Of a stretch of DNA of 64,000 bases, positions 8,058 through 17,394 are shown piece by piece; position 1 is the first letter of the stretch, and each line of letters begins with the position of its first letter. The DNA lies in contig NZ_WNXD01000002.1 in NCBI RefSeq assembly GCF_014172375.1, positions 1,550,001 through 1,614,000 on the forward strand, written 5' to 3'. Origin of the DNA: Pedobacter planticolens (GTDB lineage: Bacteria > Bacteroidota > Bacteroidia > Sphingobacteriales > Sphingobacteriaceae). The translations under genes were made by a program, and so were the position numbers. The notes below the pieces were generated by a model. That model made no database searches. It was not told the DNA's origin and saw only the letters and a list, made by a program, of their open reading frames with translations.

Positions 8058-9197
8058 TTAATGTGATTGATATATTTTCTTTAAGCCTAGTCTCTTTTCG
8101 AATAAGATGCGGTCTGTTTGGTAAAATTTTTTGAAATCGCTTTCAGATACTTGCCCTTTAAATGGAGCGTAATAATGCATCTTTTTCATGGAAGGGACAT
8201 AGCCTGCATTACGCCACACCAAAACATAAGAAAGTTCAAAACCGTTAAGGGCTGGTAATAAAGTTTCTGTCCACCATGTTGCATCAGGAACGGCTTCATA
8301 TCCAGTTTCTGCAAAAGCAGCTAATTTGTTTTTCTGTTTCGCAATTTTAGAAAGGATATTTAATTCATATCGAACGGTATCGACAAATGCTTTTTTATCT
8401 TGGTTTTCGAATTGATATAAATCGAAACTGACTACATCTACTACATCATCGCCAGGATAACGTTCTAAAAATTCTTTTTCATTGGCAAAACCATTGGTAT
8501 TATATACAATGATGAGGTTATGCAATTTTTTCTTGTTTCGTAAATAATCAACCGTAAAGCGCCAAGCTTTTTTTAACTCAGCAGGAGAGGAAGCGTTTTT
8601 ACCCCACCAAAACCAATTGCCAGTTAACTCATGAAAAGGACGAAACAGAATAGGAATGGCTTCATTTTTACTTCCTTTTAAACTACCCATAAATTTGGCT
8701 GATTTATCTAACCAAGAAACATACACTTGATGTTTTGAGCCTCCAGGTAAAATAGACGCTAGTGAATTTTTAGTCGTATCCCAAGAAGATCCGCCAGTTA
8801 AGGGATTATCAAAGTGCCAGCTTAAGGTAATTGCAGCTCCTTTTTTATAACCACCTTGAATGTATTTTTTCATGTTGCTGAAAGGAACGCCATCAATATT
8901 TTTTAATGAATCATGTTCAATTCGAGCCATATCCCAACCGTAAATAGCAGGATAATCATTTACAATGTCTTTGATATCACTTTTGCCAGCAACATATTTC
9001 CAGTTTACGCCATAGGCCAAATCATCCTGATGACCAAATAGTGTATACCGTTTACTTAACTTGTGTAGATTTTTATACAGCGCAACTGTTTCTTTTGTGG
9101 CGAGTTTATCACTTAAGGATTGAGCATAGCTTGCACCACTTCCAAAAAAAAGTAAGCTGCTAAAAATGCTTGTTAAAATAATCCTGTTTAGTTTCAT
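8058..9197 (-). CDS. GH26 endo-beta-1,4-mannanase, exported
   Basis: The 379-residue protein begins with a signal peptide (MKLNRIILTSIFSSLLFFG...ASYAQ) without a lipobox Cys, so it is probably released into the periplasm. GH26 landmarks are clear: WHFDNPLTGG (about 127-136), RPFHELTGNWFWWG with acid/base Glu190, and AFAETGYE with nucleophile Glu297. Family members cut beta-1,4-mannan or short manno-oligosaccharides, often releasing mannobiose. A GTG at 9209 would add four residues (MVLY); I prefer the ATG at 9197 because it directly opens the basic start of the signal peptide. The gene follows the surface-binding lipoprotein gene and precedes the symporter gene. It is the only endo-acting glycoside hydrolase visible in this locus. 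Confidence 0.92.
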   Translation of the reverse strand: MKLNRIILTSIFSSLLFFGSGASYAQSLSDKLATKETVALYKNLHKLSKRYTLFGHQDDLAYGVNWKYVAGKSDIKDIVNDYPAIYGWDMARIEHDSLKNIDGVPFSNMKKYIQGGYKKGAAITLSWHFDNPLTGGSSWDTTKNSLASILPGGSKHQVYVSWLDKSAKFMGSLKGSKNEAIPILFRPFHELTGNWFWWGKNASSPAELKKAWRFTVDYLRNKKKLHNLIIVYNTNGFANEKEFLERYPGDDVVDVVSFDLYQFENQDKKAFVDTVRYELNILSKIAKQKNKLAAFAETGYEAVPDATWWTETLLPALNGFELSYVLVWRNAGYVPSMKKMHYYAPFKGQVSESDFKKFYQTDRILFEKRLGLKKIYQSH

Positions 9198-9212
9198 ATA
9201 GAGAACCACTAA

Positions 9213-10250
9213 TTAATAGAAACCAACATCATCAATGTAAATTGTCGCTGCAATGCCGCTAAACTCTTGAAAAGTAAGGTATTCGATGATTGCTGGATTT
9301 CCAATATTAATTAAAGGGACTTGATATTCGGTCCATTTTCCTTCATTTAGAATCATATCGTAAGTGCCTGATGTTAGGCCTAAATTAGAAGACGATACTC
9401 TAACTTTTTTGCCTTGTGTACCTGGACCACCATACATAGATAGTTTTACGAAAGTATAACCTGCTGTTGGGAATTTGGCTACTAACCTAAACCTTACTGC
9501 AGAAAATGCTTTGTGCACCACTTTTATCGCTGTAGTACCTCTTCTTACAATTTCGGTATTGGCAAGATCTAAAGAGGTAAAAGAGAAAGAGGTGTTTGTC
9601 CACACATTTTTTAAGCCATCATCATAAATAAAATGTTTCAGTCCGAAGGTTTTATCTGTAGTAACTGTGCCTACTGGTGTGCTAACCACTACTGCGCCAT
9701 ACGTAACGCCAGTAGGTACTTTTACTTTAATTTCTGTTTGCGTGCTGGAAACAACGGTTGCGTTAACGCCATTGATAGTAACGCCGGTAACACCTTTAAA
9801 ATAATTGCCATTGATGGTCACGTCGTCACCCGGATTTCCTGCCGCAGGATCAAAACCTGTAATGGTTGGAGGTGGTTGCTTAATTTGGAAATTCAGGGTT
9901 GCTGTACCATATTTCGTTGTTACTGTAATCGGGTTATTGATAGGGTCTGTTAGTTGAGCTGGGATTTTAACCGTTATCGTATTATCATCGCCATAAATTA
10001 ACGAATCTTTAGCTAACGTACCGTTAAAATCGACTTTATAGGTAGTGCTTAAATTAGTTCCTTTAATAACAATCCATTCTCCATATCCAATCGAGCTTAT
10101 TGCCGTATTCCTATCGTTTAGATTAGTTACCGCACTCAATGTAGGTGGCGCAGTGTTTACTGCTTTATCCTTTTTACAAGCTCCCAAAAGCAAAAATAGC
10201 ATCGCACAGAGAGCGAAGGGGCTTATTAATAGCGATTTTTTCATATTCAT
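9213..10250 (-). CDS. IPT/TIG-domain surface glycan-binding lipoprotein
   Basis: This 345-residue protein carries a lipoprotein signal (LLLGACKKDK, Cys at about residue 25). Two IPT/TIG immunoglobulin-like repeats follow (about 35-125 and 127-205; the second has ITGFDPAAGNPGDDVTINGNYF). The C-terminal domain of about 140 residues looks like a carbohydrate-binding jelly roll (WTEYQVPLINIG...YIDDVGFY). This layout is typical of surface glycan-binding proteins (SusE/F-position) encoded directly after SusD. It would hold mannan at the cell surface for the SusCD importer. A basic run right after the Cys fits Bacteroidota surface lipoproteins. An internal ATG two codons later (10244) is an alternative start. 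Confidence 0.82.
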   Translation of the reverse strand: MNMKKSLLISPFALCAMLFLLLGACKKDKAVNTAPPTLSAVTNLNDRNTAISSIGYGEWIVIKGTNLSTTYKVDFNGTLAKDSLIYGDDNTITVKIPAQLTDPINNPITVTTKYGTATLNFQIKQPPPTITGFDPAAGNPGDDVTINGNYFKGVTGVTINGVNATVVSSTQTEIKVKVPTGVTYGAVVVSTPVGTVTTDKTFGLKHFIYDDGLKNVWTNTSFSFTSLDLANTEIVRRGTTAIKVVHKAFSAVRFRLVAKFPTAGYTFVKLSMYGGPGTQGKKVRVSSSNLGLTSGTYDMILNEGKWTEYQVPLINIGNPAIIEYLTFQEFSGIAATIYIDDVGFY

Positions 10251-10275
10251 AAATTTAAGTTATGATTAATATTTC

Positions 10276-11928
10276 TTACCAATCAAGGTTGTTTTTTCCT
10301 CCGATGGCTTTGTTAGAATTCAATTCGTTCAATGGGAGAGGTAATAATAAGTTCTTTCTAGCACGAACCTTTGAAATGTTGTTCTGTCCAGTTCCTATTT
10401 TATTCATTACCTGTAAATAAATACCCCATCTAATCAAGTCAAAACGTCTGATTCCTTCTAAATTAAGCTCACGAGCACGTTCTGCTAAAACATAACTGCG
10501 GAATTGCTCTGGAGTCATTCCAGTTGGCGCATAAGCTGCTGGAACAGGTACTGCTGGAGTGCCTGTAGTTGGAAAAGATCGGAAGCGAACAGTGTTTAAG
10601 GCATCATAAGCTGCAGTTGTAGCACCATTTACTTCATTTTCGGCCTCTGCATACATTAACAATACTTCTGAATACCTTAACAAAGGGAAGAAAGCATCAC
10701 TATTAGCCACAGTTGGATCTGCTACTGCGCTATATTTAATGGTATACGCTCTTTCTGAAGTAGCAGTGTTACTATTGTTATAGGTTACTCCATTTACTAC
10801 TTTGTAAAGTGCAGATTGTGCAAAAGGGTAAAAAATATTGGTTCCTTGTAATGTGGTGTAATTGTGCGTAATTCCATCCAATACTCTTTTATCCTCAATA
10901 TCGTAATCGTTGTAATGATTATTGGTCGTCCAAACAGCGCCTTGTCCGAATGTTGAACGAGCAGGAAAATAAGCGCTTAAATTATTGATAAATGCTGTTC
11001 CGGCAAGCGATTGTAACTCCCACATTTGTTCCTTATTGTTTCTTCCCGCAATACTCCATAAGTCTTTCCAGCTTGGTGTTAATGCATACAAATTACTGCT
11101 GATTACTTCTGCAGCTTTATCTCTCGCTAAGGTGTAAAGTGCTTTTGAATCCATTCCTTCATGACCTGCTACTATATTTTTAGCGTACGTATAATAGCCG
11201 TTATCAGTTCCGCCACGTACTGTAACATTGCCCGTTGCTGCGCCAGAAGCCATTGTTAAATAGGTTTTAGCTAAAAAAGCTTTGGCTACACCCTGATTAA
11301 CTCTTCCTGCTTCACCAGCTTTAGGATGGCCTAATGGGAATAAATTGGTTTCGGCAGATTTGAAATCACTAATAATCACATCATAGGTTTCTTTTACTGT
11401 AGCACGAGGTACATTTACTTCTGGGTTTTCTGCCGATAAAGCTTTTAAACGAATAGGTACACCGCCATACAATTGTACCAGTTGAAAATAGGCCCATCCT
11501 CTTAAAAAGTAAGCTTCTCCCAAAATCCTTTTCTTTACATCTGCATCCATATTGGTGATGGAAGGGACATTTTCTAATACCGTATTTGCTCTCGCGATAA
11601 TGGTATAACATCCAATCCATGGTGCTTGCCAGCCAAAATAAGCCTGCGGGTTTCCAGCACCAGTTGTTCCCAAAAACCAATCGGCTCCAGATACATGGTC
11701 ATCATCTAAAATGGTGATGTTCCAAAACGGTTGTAAGTATAAATCATACGTATACAATTCGGCATATACCCCATTAATTGCTGCTTTTGCATCACTTTCG
11801 TTTTTATAAAAATTCTCTGGTGAATAAAAAGAATAGGGTGTTTCTTGTAATGCTTTTTTGCAAGAGCTAATGCTAAGCACACTTAGGCCAGTAACAAATG
11901 CTATAAAATATGTTGAAATCGCTTTCAT
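10276..11928 (-). CDS. SusD-like (RagB/SusD) nutrient-binding lipoprotein
   Basis: The 550-residue protein has a lipoprotein signal (SVLSISSCKKALQETP, Cys at residue 23) and the typical start of the mature protein, with YSPENFYKNESDAKAAINGVYAEL (split here only for length). The SusD N-terminal TPR region is recognisable by AYFLRGWAYFQLVQLYGGVPIR (about 138-159). The C-terminal region has LLRYSEVLLMYAEAENEVNG and ARELNLEGIRRFDLIRWG, both diagnostic. SusD proteins form the lid over the SusC channel and capture oligosaccharides. The gene lies 18 nt after susC in the same operon. The locus content (GH26, GH130, epimerase) indicates mannan fragments as ligand. Confidence 0.95.
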   Translation of the reverse strand: MKAISTYFIAFVTGLSVLSISSCKKALQETPYSFYSPENFYKNESDAKAAINGVYAELYTYDLYLQPFWNITILDDDHVSGADWFLGTTGAGNPQAYFGWQAPWIGCYTIIARANTVLENVPSITNMDADVKKRILGEAYFLRGWAYFQLVQLYGGVPIRLKALSAENPEVNVPRATVKETYDVIISDFKSAETNLFPLGHPKAGEAGRVNQGVAKAFLAKTYLTMASGAATGNVTVRGGTDNGYYTYAKNIVAGHEGMDSKALYTLARDKAAEVISSNLYALTPSWKDLWSIAGRNNKEQMWELQSLAGTAFINNLSAYFPARSTFGQGAVWTTNNHYNDYDIEDKRVLDGITHNYTTLQGTNIFYPFAQSALYKVVNGVTYNNSNTATSERAYTIKYSAVADPTVANSDAFFPLLRYSEVLLMYAEAENEVNGATTAAYDALNTVRFRSFPTTGTPAVPVPAAYAPTGMTPEQFRSYVLAERARELNLEGIRRFDLIRWGIYLQVMNKIGTGQNNISKVRARKNLLLPLPLNELNSNKAIGGKNNLDW

Positions 11929-11946
11929 ATTATATTTTTAATAAGG

Positions 11947-14900
11947 TTAAAAATTGCAACGTAAAGAAAGGTTGTAAGTTCTCGAATTTGGATAACCACC
12001 TAGGTCTACACCAAATAAAGCAGGGTTATCGCCGTAACTGTTAATCTCAGGATCGTAACCAGAATAATTGGTAAATGTATAGAGGTTGTTAACGCCTAAA
12101 GAAACTTTTAAATTAGAAATCGTTTTAGATTTTAAAGGAACGTTATACCCAAAAGTGATGTTTTTAATCCTCACAAAGCTTCCATCTTCTACAAATCTTC
12201 TGCTAAATAATAAGTTTCTAAAGAACTGACGCATAATTTTTGGGCCTGTTGCATTGGTATTGTCATTGCCTTGTGCCCAAGCGCCATCAGACATTTCTTG
12301 AGTGATATTTTTATTGGTACCTAAATTGCCGCTAAATCTAGTATTCATGTTAATGATATCATTTCCTTGTACGCCATTGATGAAAACACTCAAATCAAAT
12401 CTTTTGTATTTAAAATTATTGGTAAAACCGAATGTGTAATCAGGATTTACATCGCCAATAAATGTTCTATCGCTTTGTGCAATTGAAGTTCTATCGTTAT
12501 CTAAATTTTTGTATTTAATCTCTCCAATCGTTCTTAAAATGATTGCATCACCCAACCCGCTATAGGCCGGATCACTTCTAACTTCAGCTTCATTATCGTA
12601 ATAACCATCTTCTACATAGCCATATAATGCGCCAATTGGCTTGCCAACAGTTTGAATAAATGGTGCATCTCCAGTAGAAATGTTTCTGCCGTATTGTTCA
12701 GTTACATCTGGACTTAGGCTTAAAATTTTATTTCTGTTAAATGAAATGTTGAAATTAGAATTCCACTCAAAATCTTTGTTTTTTAAGACAACACCATTTA
12801 AAGTTACTTCTAAACCTTTGTTTTCAATTGAGCCAGAATTAACCAACTTGGTTTGAAATCCAGTAGACGAAGGGATAATTAAATTTTGCAAAAGATCGTC
12901 GGTTACCTTTTTGTATAAATCCACATGTAGATTTAACCTATTTTTAAACATGCCTAGGTCTAAACCTAAATTATACGAGGTTGTGGTTTCCCATTTCAAT
13001 TTCTCATTTGCGGGTCCAGCATATAAATCGTTTGCTAAACCAGTTTGAACGGAACCGCCAAATGGATAATTATATACGCTTAATTTAGCTAATGAAGCAT
13101 AAGAGCCAATTCCTTGATTACCTGTTTGACCATAACTAATGCGTAATTTTAAATCGCTAATGGTTTTAACGTTTTTCATGAACTCTTCATTTGATATTTT
13201 CCAAGCAGCAGCAGCTGATGAAAAACCCGCCCATTTATTGTCTTTTCCAAATTTACTTGAGCCATCTTGGCGATAAGAAAAAGTTAGTAAATAACGATCG
13301 TCATAGCTATAATTAGCTCGACCTAAGAATGAAATTAAAGTAGATTGATAGCGATACGTAATAATTGGAAGAACAACCTCTCCAGCCGCTAAATTTTCAT
13401 TTTCCAACGCATCATTTGGGAAAGTTTTTGCTTCCGCTCTTTTGCTATTTCCATTGGTGCGCTCAAAAGTACCAGCTCCAACTATGTTTAAACTGTGCTT
13501 TTCAATTTTTTTATTATACGTAAGAATGCTTTCTGCTACACCACTATTCCATGTATTGTCAGATTTTAGCCCCCAACCTTTAACGGCAAAGCCTTCATAC
13601 ACACTTCGTGGATAATATTGATCTCTAGTGCTACCTGCATAACTAAATCCAATGTTTTGTCTGAATTTGAAATCTTTTAAGAAAGTAGCCTCCAAATAGT
13701 TTGAAGTAAAAATATTTACCCCTTTTACTCTATTTAAAACATCATTTACATAAATGTAAGGGTTGGTAATAAAGGCGTCACCAACACCATCATATGCTAA
13801 TGGTTCTGATAATGTAGCAGGAAATGTTAAAGCAGAGCGGATAACTCCAGCACTTGCCGCATCAGATTTATCGGTGCCAGTTTTAACACCATTGTTAATC
13901 GTACTAGCCATAGAAGTGCTTGTGCCTACTTTAAAAGTCTTGCTAATGTTTCTATTTAGGTTTAAACCTAAACTAAATCGCTTATAATCAGAGTTCGAAA
14001 TCGTACCTTCTTGATTTAGGTAGTTAAACGTAAGGCTATGGCTGCCAGCATCGCTACCTCCAGAAACATTAACCGAATAATTTTGATACAAACCACGACG
14101 AAAAATTTGATCTTGCCAGTTGTTGTTGTTTCCCACATAATCTTGTGGTCCTTTTGCATAATAGGTGTTTCCTGGGTTTAATGGGTCTGGCAATTGAGCA
14201 CCAGGATAAGGCAAAGCGTATGCAGTACCTGTATATTTGTTCGAATTGGCATACGCTAAATTCTGAAAAGCTGCATATTCGGAAGCATTAAGCACATCTA
14301 GTTTTCTAGATACCTCTGCTTGTCCAATAGTAAAATTAGCTTCTACTCTGTCTTTGCCACTTTTGCCTTTTCTGGTGGTAATTAATACTACTCCATTCGC
14401 TCCACGAGAGCCATAAATAGCTGTTGCAGATGCGTCTTTAAGGATATCTATGCTCTCTATATCGTCAGGGTTTAAAAAAGACATCGCATTTAAAGTCTGT
14501 TTTTCATCGTCGCCGATAGCAATTGGTGTAGACCCGCTACTATTATTGTTAAAAGGAACGCCATCAATTACATAAAGAGGTTCCGTTCCGCCTAAAAAAG
14601 AATTTGAACCCCTTACGCGAATACTTAAACCAGCACCTGGCGCACCATCATTCTGTGTTACATTTACACCTGCAATTTTTCCTTGCAAGGCTTGTAAAAC
14701 ATTAGTTGGCGCATCTTTAATTAAATCTTCTCGTTCAATTCTTGATACAGAACCAGTAAGGTCTGATTTTTTAACAGTCCCATACCCAACAATTACAACA
14801 TCAGAAAGGGTGGTGCTTTTAGATTTTAAAACAACGTTGAAAGAAGTTTTAGTGCCAATAGCTAGTTGTTGTTCTTCCATTCCTAAAAATGTAATGACTA

Positions 14901-15120
14901 AGGTTTGTGCAGTAGCAGGAATGTTTAACGAGAAATTACCATTACCATCGGTAACCGTAGCTACTTTAGTGTTCTTAATACTGACTGAAACACCTGGAAG
15001 TACTGTCCCATTTTCATCAGCAATTCTACCTGAGATCTTTTTGTCTTGGGCAAAACAAGTGGTAATAGATAACAGGCATACAAGTATTGCCAATAAATTA
15101 GTAGATAGTTTATTAAGCAT
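11947..15120 (-). CDS. SusC-like TonB-dependent outer-membrane importer
   Basis: This is a 1057-residue protein in family order. A signal peptide (about 1-24) leads into a carboxypeptidase-regulatory-like domain (about 27-105, SGRIADENGTVLPGVSV). The SusC/RagA signature DVVIVGYGTVKKSDLTGSVS, a plug domain (about 125-240, with SIRVRGSNSFLGG and EPLYVIDGVPF) and a C-terminal beta barrel ending in aromatic NLSLRCNF follow. It imports glycan oligomers across the outer membrane using TonB energy, together with the SusD lid encoded next. It is the first gene of the mannan operon. There is no FecR/anti-sigma extension, which fits control by the divergent AraC regulator rather than by an ECF sigma factor. 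Confidence 0.95.
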   Translation of the reverse strand: MLNKLSTNLLAILVCLLSITTCFAQDKKISGRIADENGTVLPGVSVSIKNTKVATVTDGNGNFSLNIPATAQTLVITFLGMEEQQLAIGTKTSFNVVLKSKSTTLSDVVIVGYGTVKKSDLTGSVSRIEREDLIKDAPTNVLQALQGKIAGVNVTQNDGAPGAGLSIRVRGSNSFLGGTEPLYVIDGVPFNNNSSGSTPIAIGDDEKQTLNAMSFLNPDDIESIDILKDASATAIYGSRGANGVVLITTRKGKSGKDRVEANFTIGQAEVSRKLDVLNASEYAAFQNLAYANSNKYTGTAYALPYPGAQLPDPLNPGNTYYAKGPQDYVGNNNNWQDQIFRRGLYQNYSVNVSGGSDAGSHSLTFNYLNQEGTISNSDYKRFSLGLNLNRNISKTFKVGTSTSMASTINNGVKTGTDKSDAASAGVIRSALTFPATLSEPLAYDGVGDAFITNPYIYVNDVLNRVKGVNIFTSNYLEATFLKDFKFRQNIGFSYAGSTRDQYYPRSVYEGFAVKGWGLKSDNTWNSGVAESILTYNKKIEKHSLNIVGAGTFERTNGNSKRAEAKTFPNDALENENLAAGEVVLPIITYRYQSTLISFLGRANYSYDDRYLLTFSYRQDGSSKFGKDNKWAGFSSAAAAWKISNEEFMKNVKTISDLKLRISYGQTGNQGIGSYASLAKLSVYNYPFGGSVQTGLANDLYAGPANEKLKWETTTSYNLGLDLGMFKNRLNLHVDLYKKVTDDLLQNLIIPSSTGFQTKLVNSGSIENKGLEVTLNGVVLKNKDFEWNSNFNISFNRNKILSLSPDVTEQYGRNISTGDAPFIQTVGKPIGALYGYVEDGYYDNEAEVRSDPAYSGLGDAIILRTIGEIKYKNLDNDRTSIAQSDRTFIGDVNPDYTFGFTNNFKYKRFDLSVFINGVQGNDIINMNTRFSGNLGTNKNITQEMSDGAWAQGNDNTNATGPKIMRQFFRNLLFSRRFVEDGSFVRIKNITFGYNVPLKSKTISNLKVSLGVNNLYTFTNYSGYDPEINSYGDNPALFGVDLGGYPNSRTYNLSLRCNF

Positions 15121-15142
15121 AAGCGTTTTATTTGGTTTATAT

Positions 15143-15150
15143 CAAAAGTA
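15143..15150 (-). promoter_or_regulatory. Candidate -7 box of the mannan operon
   Basis: Read on the minus strand this is TACTTTTG, an exact TAnnTTTG match, ending 22 nt before the susC start codon. No TTG is seen at the expected -33 position, which would suit a promoter that needs an activator such as the divergent AraC protein. The assignment is from the consensus and position only. Confidence 0.4.
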
Positions 15151-15347
15151 GTGTTCAATGTGTTTCGTAAAATAATACTATTTTATCCATTTATAATGTT
15201 TTTATGGCTGAAGTATTCGTTTTATTCAAAATAACTGCTATTTAACTTTGCTTATACTCTTTTAATTAGTGAATTAGCAGTAGTTGTTATATATTTGAAT
15301 ATTGATATTATTTTATCCTATTTATTGATGTTATTTAATCATTTATC

Positions 15348-16223
15348 GTGCATTCAACTATAATAAAAGAAATTACCCCGCTTACCAATAGCGATTGTTT
15401 CACCATTTTTGAAAGGAAGAAACAAGATTTTGATTTTCCTTTGCATTATCATGAAGAAATGGAATTGAATTTTATTTCTAACGCAAGCGGAGCACGTAGA
15501 GTAGTTGGTGATCATATTGAAGAAATTGGAGATATCGAGTTAGTTTTGGTTGGTTCTAATTTACCACATGTTTGGGAAACCTATAAACTAAGTGGTAAAG
15601 AAATTCATGAAGTAACCATTCAATTTCACAAAGATCTCTTTGATGAAAAATTTCTACGCCGAAATCAATTGCGTGTAATTAGAGAACTATTTGAAAAATC
15701 GAAATGCGGTATTTTATTCTCCAAGGAAACAGCACAAGTGATTGGTCCGCGATTGGTAAAACTAAATAAGAAACATGGTTTTGATTCGGTGTTAGAATTG
15801 ATGTCCATTTTACATGATCTTTCGACTTCCAGAAATATGCGTACGCTTTCTGATTCTACATTTAGCAATGCTGAGTTTTCTTACAATAGCAGACGGGTAG
15901 AAAAAGTGATGGAATATATTAATGTCAATTTTGATAAACAAGTAAGCCTTGCTGAGGTTGCAAGAATAGCAAACATGACTGAAGTTTCATTTAGCCGATT
16001 TTTCAAAAGCCGTACAGGGATCAGTTTTATTGATAGTTTAATAGAAATTAGATTGGGTCATGCATCAAGAAAATTAATTGACACCACAGAAGCTGTTGCG
16101 GAGGTCGCTTATAATTGCGGCTTTAATAACATCTCTAACTTTAATAGAATATTTAAAAAGAAAAAGGGCTGTACGCCTAAAGAATTTAGGGAAAATCTTT
16201 CTGGTCATAGAGTTTTTGTTTAA
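15348..16223 (+). CDS. AraC-family transcriptional regulator
   Basis: The 291-residue protein has an N-terminal cupin sensor (about 20-100, with FDFPLHYHEEMELNFI) and a C-terminal double helix-turn-helix AraC domain (about 185-285). The latter shows KQVSLAEVARIANMTEVSFSRFFK and the signature VAYNCGFNNISNFNRIFKKKKGCTPKEFR. It is transcribed away from susC across a 227-bp gap, so it most likely controls the mannan operon and the downstream esterase genes. The cupin probably senses a soluble sugar in the cytoplasm, in contrast to the membrane HTCS regulators common in such loci. The start codon is GTG. A TAACTTTG box lies at 15243-15250. Confidence 0.9.
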   Translation: MHSTIIKEITPLTNSDCFTIFERKKQDFDFPLHYHEEMELNFISNASGARRVVGDHIEEIGDIELVLVGSNLPHVWETYKLSGKEIHEVTIQFHKDLFDEKFLRRNQLRVIRELFEKSKCGILFSKETAQVIGPRLVKLNKKHGFDSVLELMSILHDLSTSRNMRTLSDSTFSNAEFSYNSRRVEKVMEYINVNFDKQVSLAEVARIANMTEVSFSRFFKSRTGISFIDSLIEIRLGHASRKLIDTTEAVAEVAYNCGFNNISNFNRIFKKKKGCTPKEFRENLSGHRVFV

Positions 16224-16227
16224 TGGT

Positions 16228-17289
16228 ATGAAACTATTATTTTCAATTTTATTGCTAACAGTTTGTAGCAACTTTACGGTAAATCATAAAGAGCAATTTT
16301 TCAGCGCAGATAACCCATATATACAATACACAGGTAGGGTAGATTTTACAAATCCTGCAAAACCAAAATTTTGGGCTTCTGGCGCTTATGTGCAAGTAAA
16401 ATTTAATGGAACTTCATGTACACTTCAAATTAACGATGAAATGATTTGGGGTAAAATCCTGAATTATCTAGAAATAAAAGTTGATGATCAGCCTGCTTAC
16501 CGAATTCAATTAAAAGGAAAAGAAAACACGCTAGTATTAGCCCAAAACTTAGCAAAGGGAGATCATGTAGTTACCATTTGTAAAAATTCAGAAGCTGAAA
16601 ATGGATATATTGAAATTGTAGGTTTTACATGCGAAAAATTAGTGCCGCTGCCAGCAAAGCAAAAACGTAAAATGGAATTTATTGGCGATTCGATTACCTG
16701 TGGTGCAGGTAGCGATGAAAGTGTAATTGTTTGCGGGAAAGGAGAATGGCACGATCAGCATAATGCGTGGCTCGCCTATGGGCCAACTACTGCACGGAAT
16801 TTGAATGCACAATGGCATTTGTCTTCCGTTTCGGGTATTGGATTAATGCATAGCTGTTGTGATAAAAAAATAGTGATGCCACAGGTTTTTGATAAGGTGA
16901 GCATGGCAAGAGATACCATAAAATGGGATTTTAGTAAATATCAACCTGATGTGGTGACTGTTTGTTTAGGGCAAAATGATGGTGTACAAGACTCAACCAA
17001 ATTTTGCAATGCTTATATGAAATTTGCTAAAACATTGCGAGGTTATTATCCTAAAGCAAAGCTGATTTTTCTAAGTAGTCCAATGGCGAATAAAGAATTG
17101 AAAATGGCATTAATAAAGTATATCACTGCTCTTAAAAAGGCCTTAAATGCCAACGGAGATTACAATATTGGGTCTTATTTCTTTACAAAACAGGCTAATA
17201 AAGGCTGTGGTGGACATCCTTCTTTAGAAGAACACAAAGAGATTGCAGATGAACTTACGGCTTATGTTAAAAAAACAATGAAATGGTAA
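16228..17289 (+). CDS. CE2-like SGNH acetylesterase, exported
   Basis: This is a 353-residue protein with a hydrophobic export signal (MKLLFSILLLTVCS), whose Cys could make it a lipoprotein. A beta-sandwich domain (about 25-140) is followed by an SGNH hydrolase domain. The catalytic landmarks are FIGDSITCGAG (nucleophile Ser), CLGQNDG (block III Asn) and GHPSLEEHKEIA (Asp/Asn-His region as GHPS). An N-terminal beta-sandwich joined to an SGNH domain is the layout of carbohydrate esterase family 2, which removes acetyl groups from mannan or xylan. The frame stays open to 16078, but that would overlap the AraC gene by 146 nt; the ATG at 16228 lies 4 nt after the AraC stop and opens the signal peptide. 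Deacetylation of mannan is the likely job. Confidence 0.8.
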   Translation: MKLLFSILLLTVCSNFTVNHKEQFFSADNPYIQYTGRVDFTNPAKPKFWASGAYVQVKFNGTSCTLQINDEMIWGKILNYLEIKVDDQPAYRIQLKGKENTLVLAQNLAKGDHVVTICKNSEAENGYIEIVGFTCEKLVPLPAKQKRKMEFIGDSITCGAGSDESVIVCGKGEWHDQHNAWLAYGPTTARNLNAQWHLSSVSGIGLMHSCCDKKIVMPQVFDKVSMARDTIKWDFSKYQPDVVTVCLGQNDGVQDSTKFCNAYMKFAKTLRGYYPKAKLIFLSSPMANKELKMALIKYITALKKALNANGDYNIGSYFFTKQANKGCGGHPSLEEHKEIADELTAYVKKTMKW

Positions 17290-17394
17290 AAGAAGAAATA
17301 CATAATTTTAGATTTGAATAAAATCAACTTTACCACTAGTGTAGTTAATTAAGAAACTTACGTACAATATATAACCTATAAATTAAATTAATTT

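Noticed and set aside
16078..16227. N-terminal extension of the CE2-like esterase
   Set aside because: It would overlap the AraC gene by 146 nt in another frame and bury the signal peptide. The ATG at 16228 gives a proper export signal.
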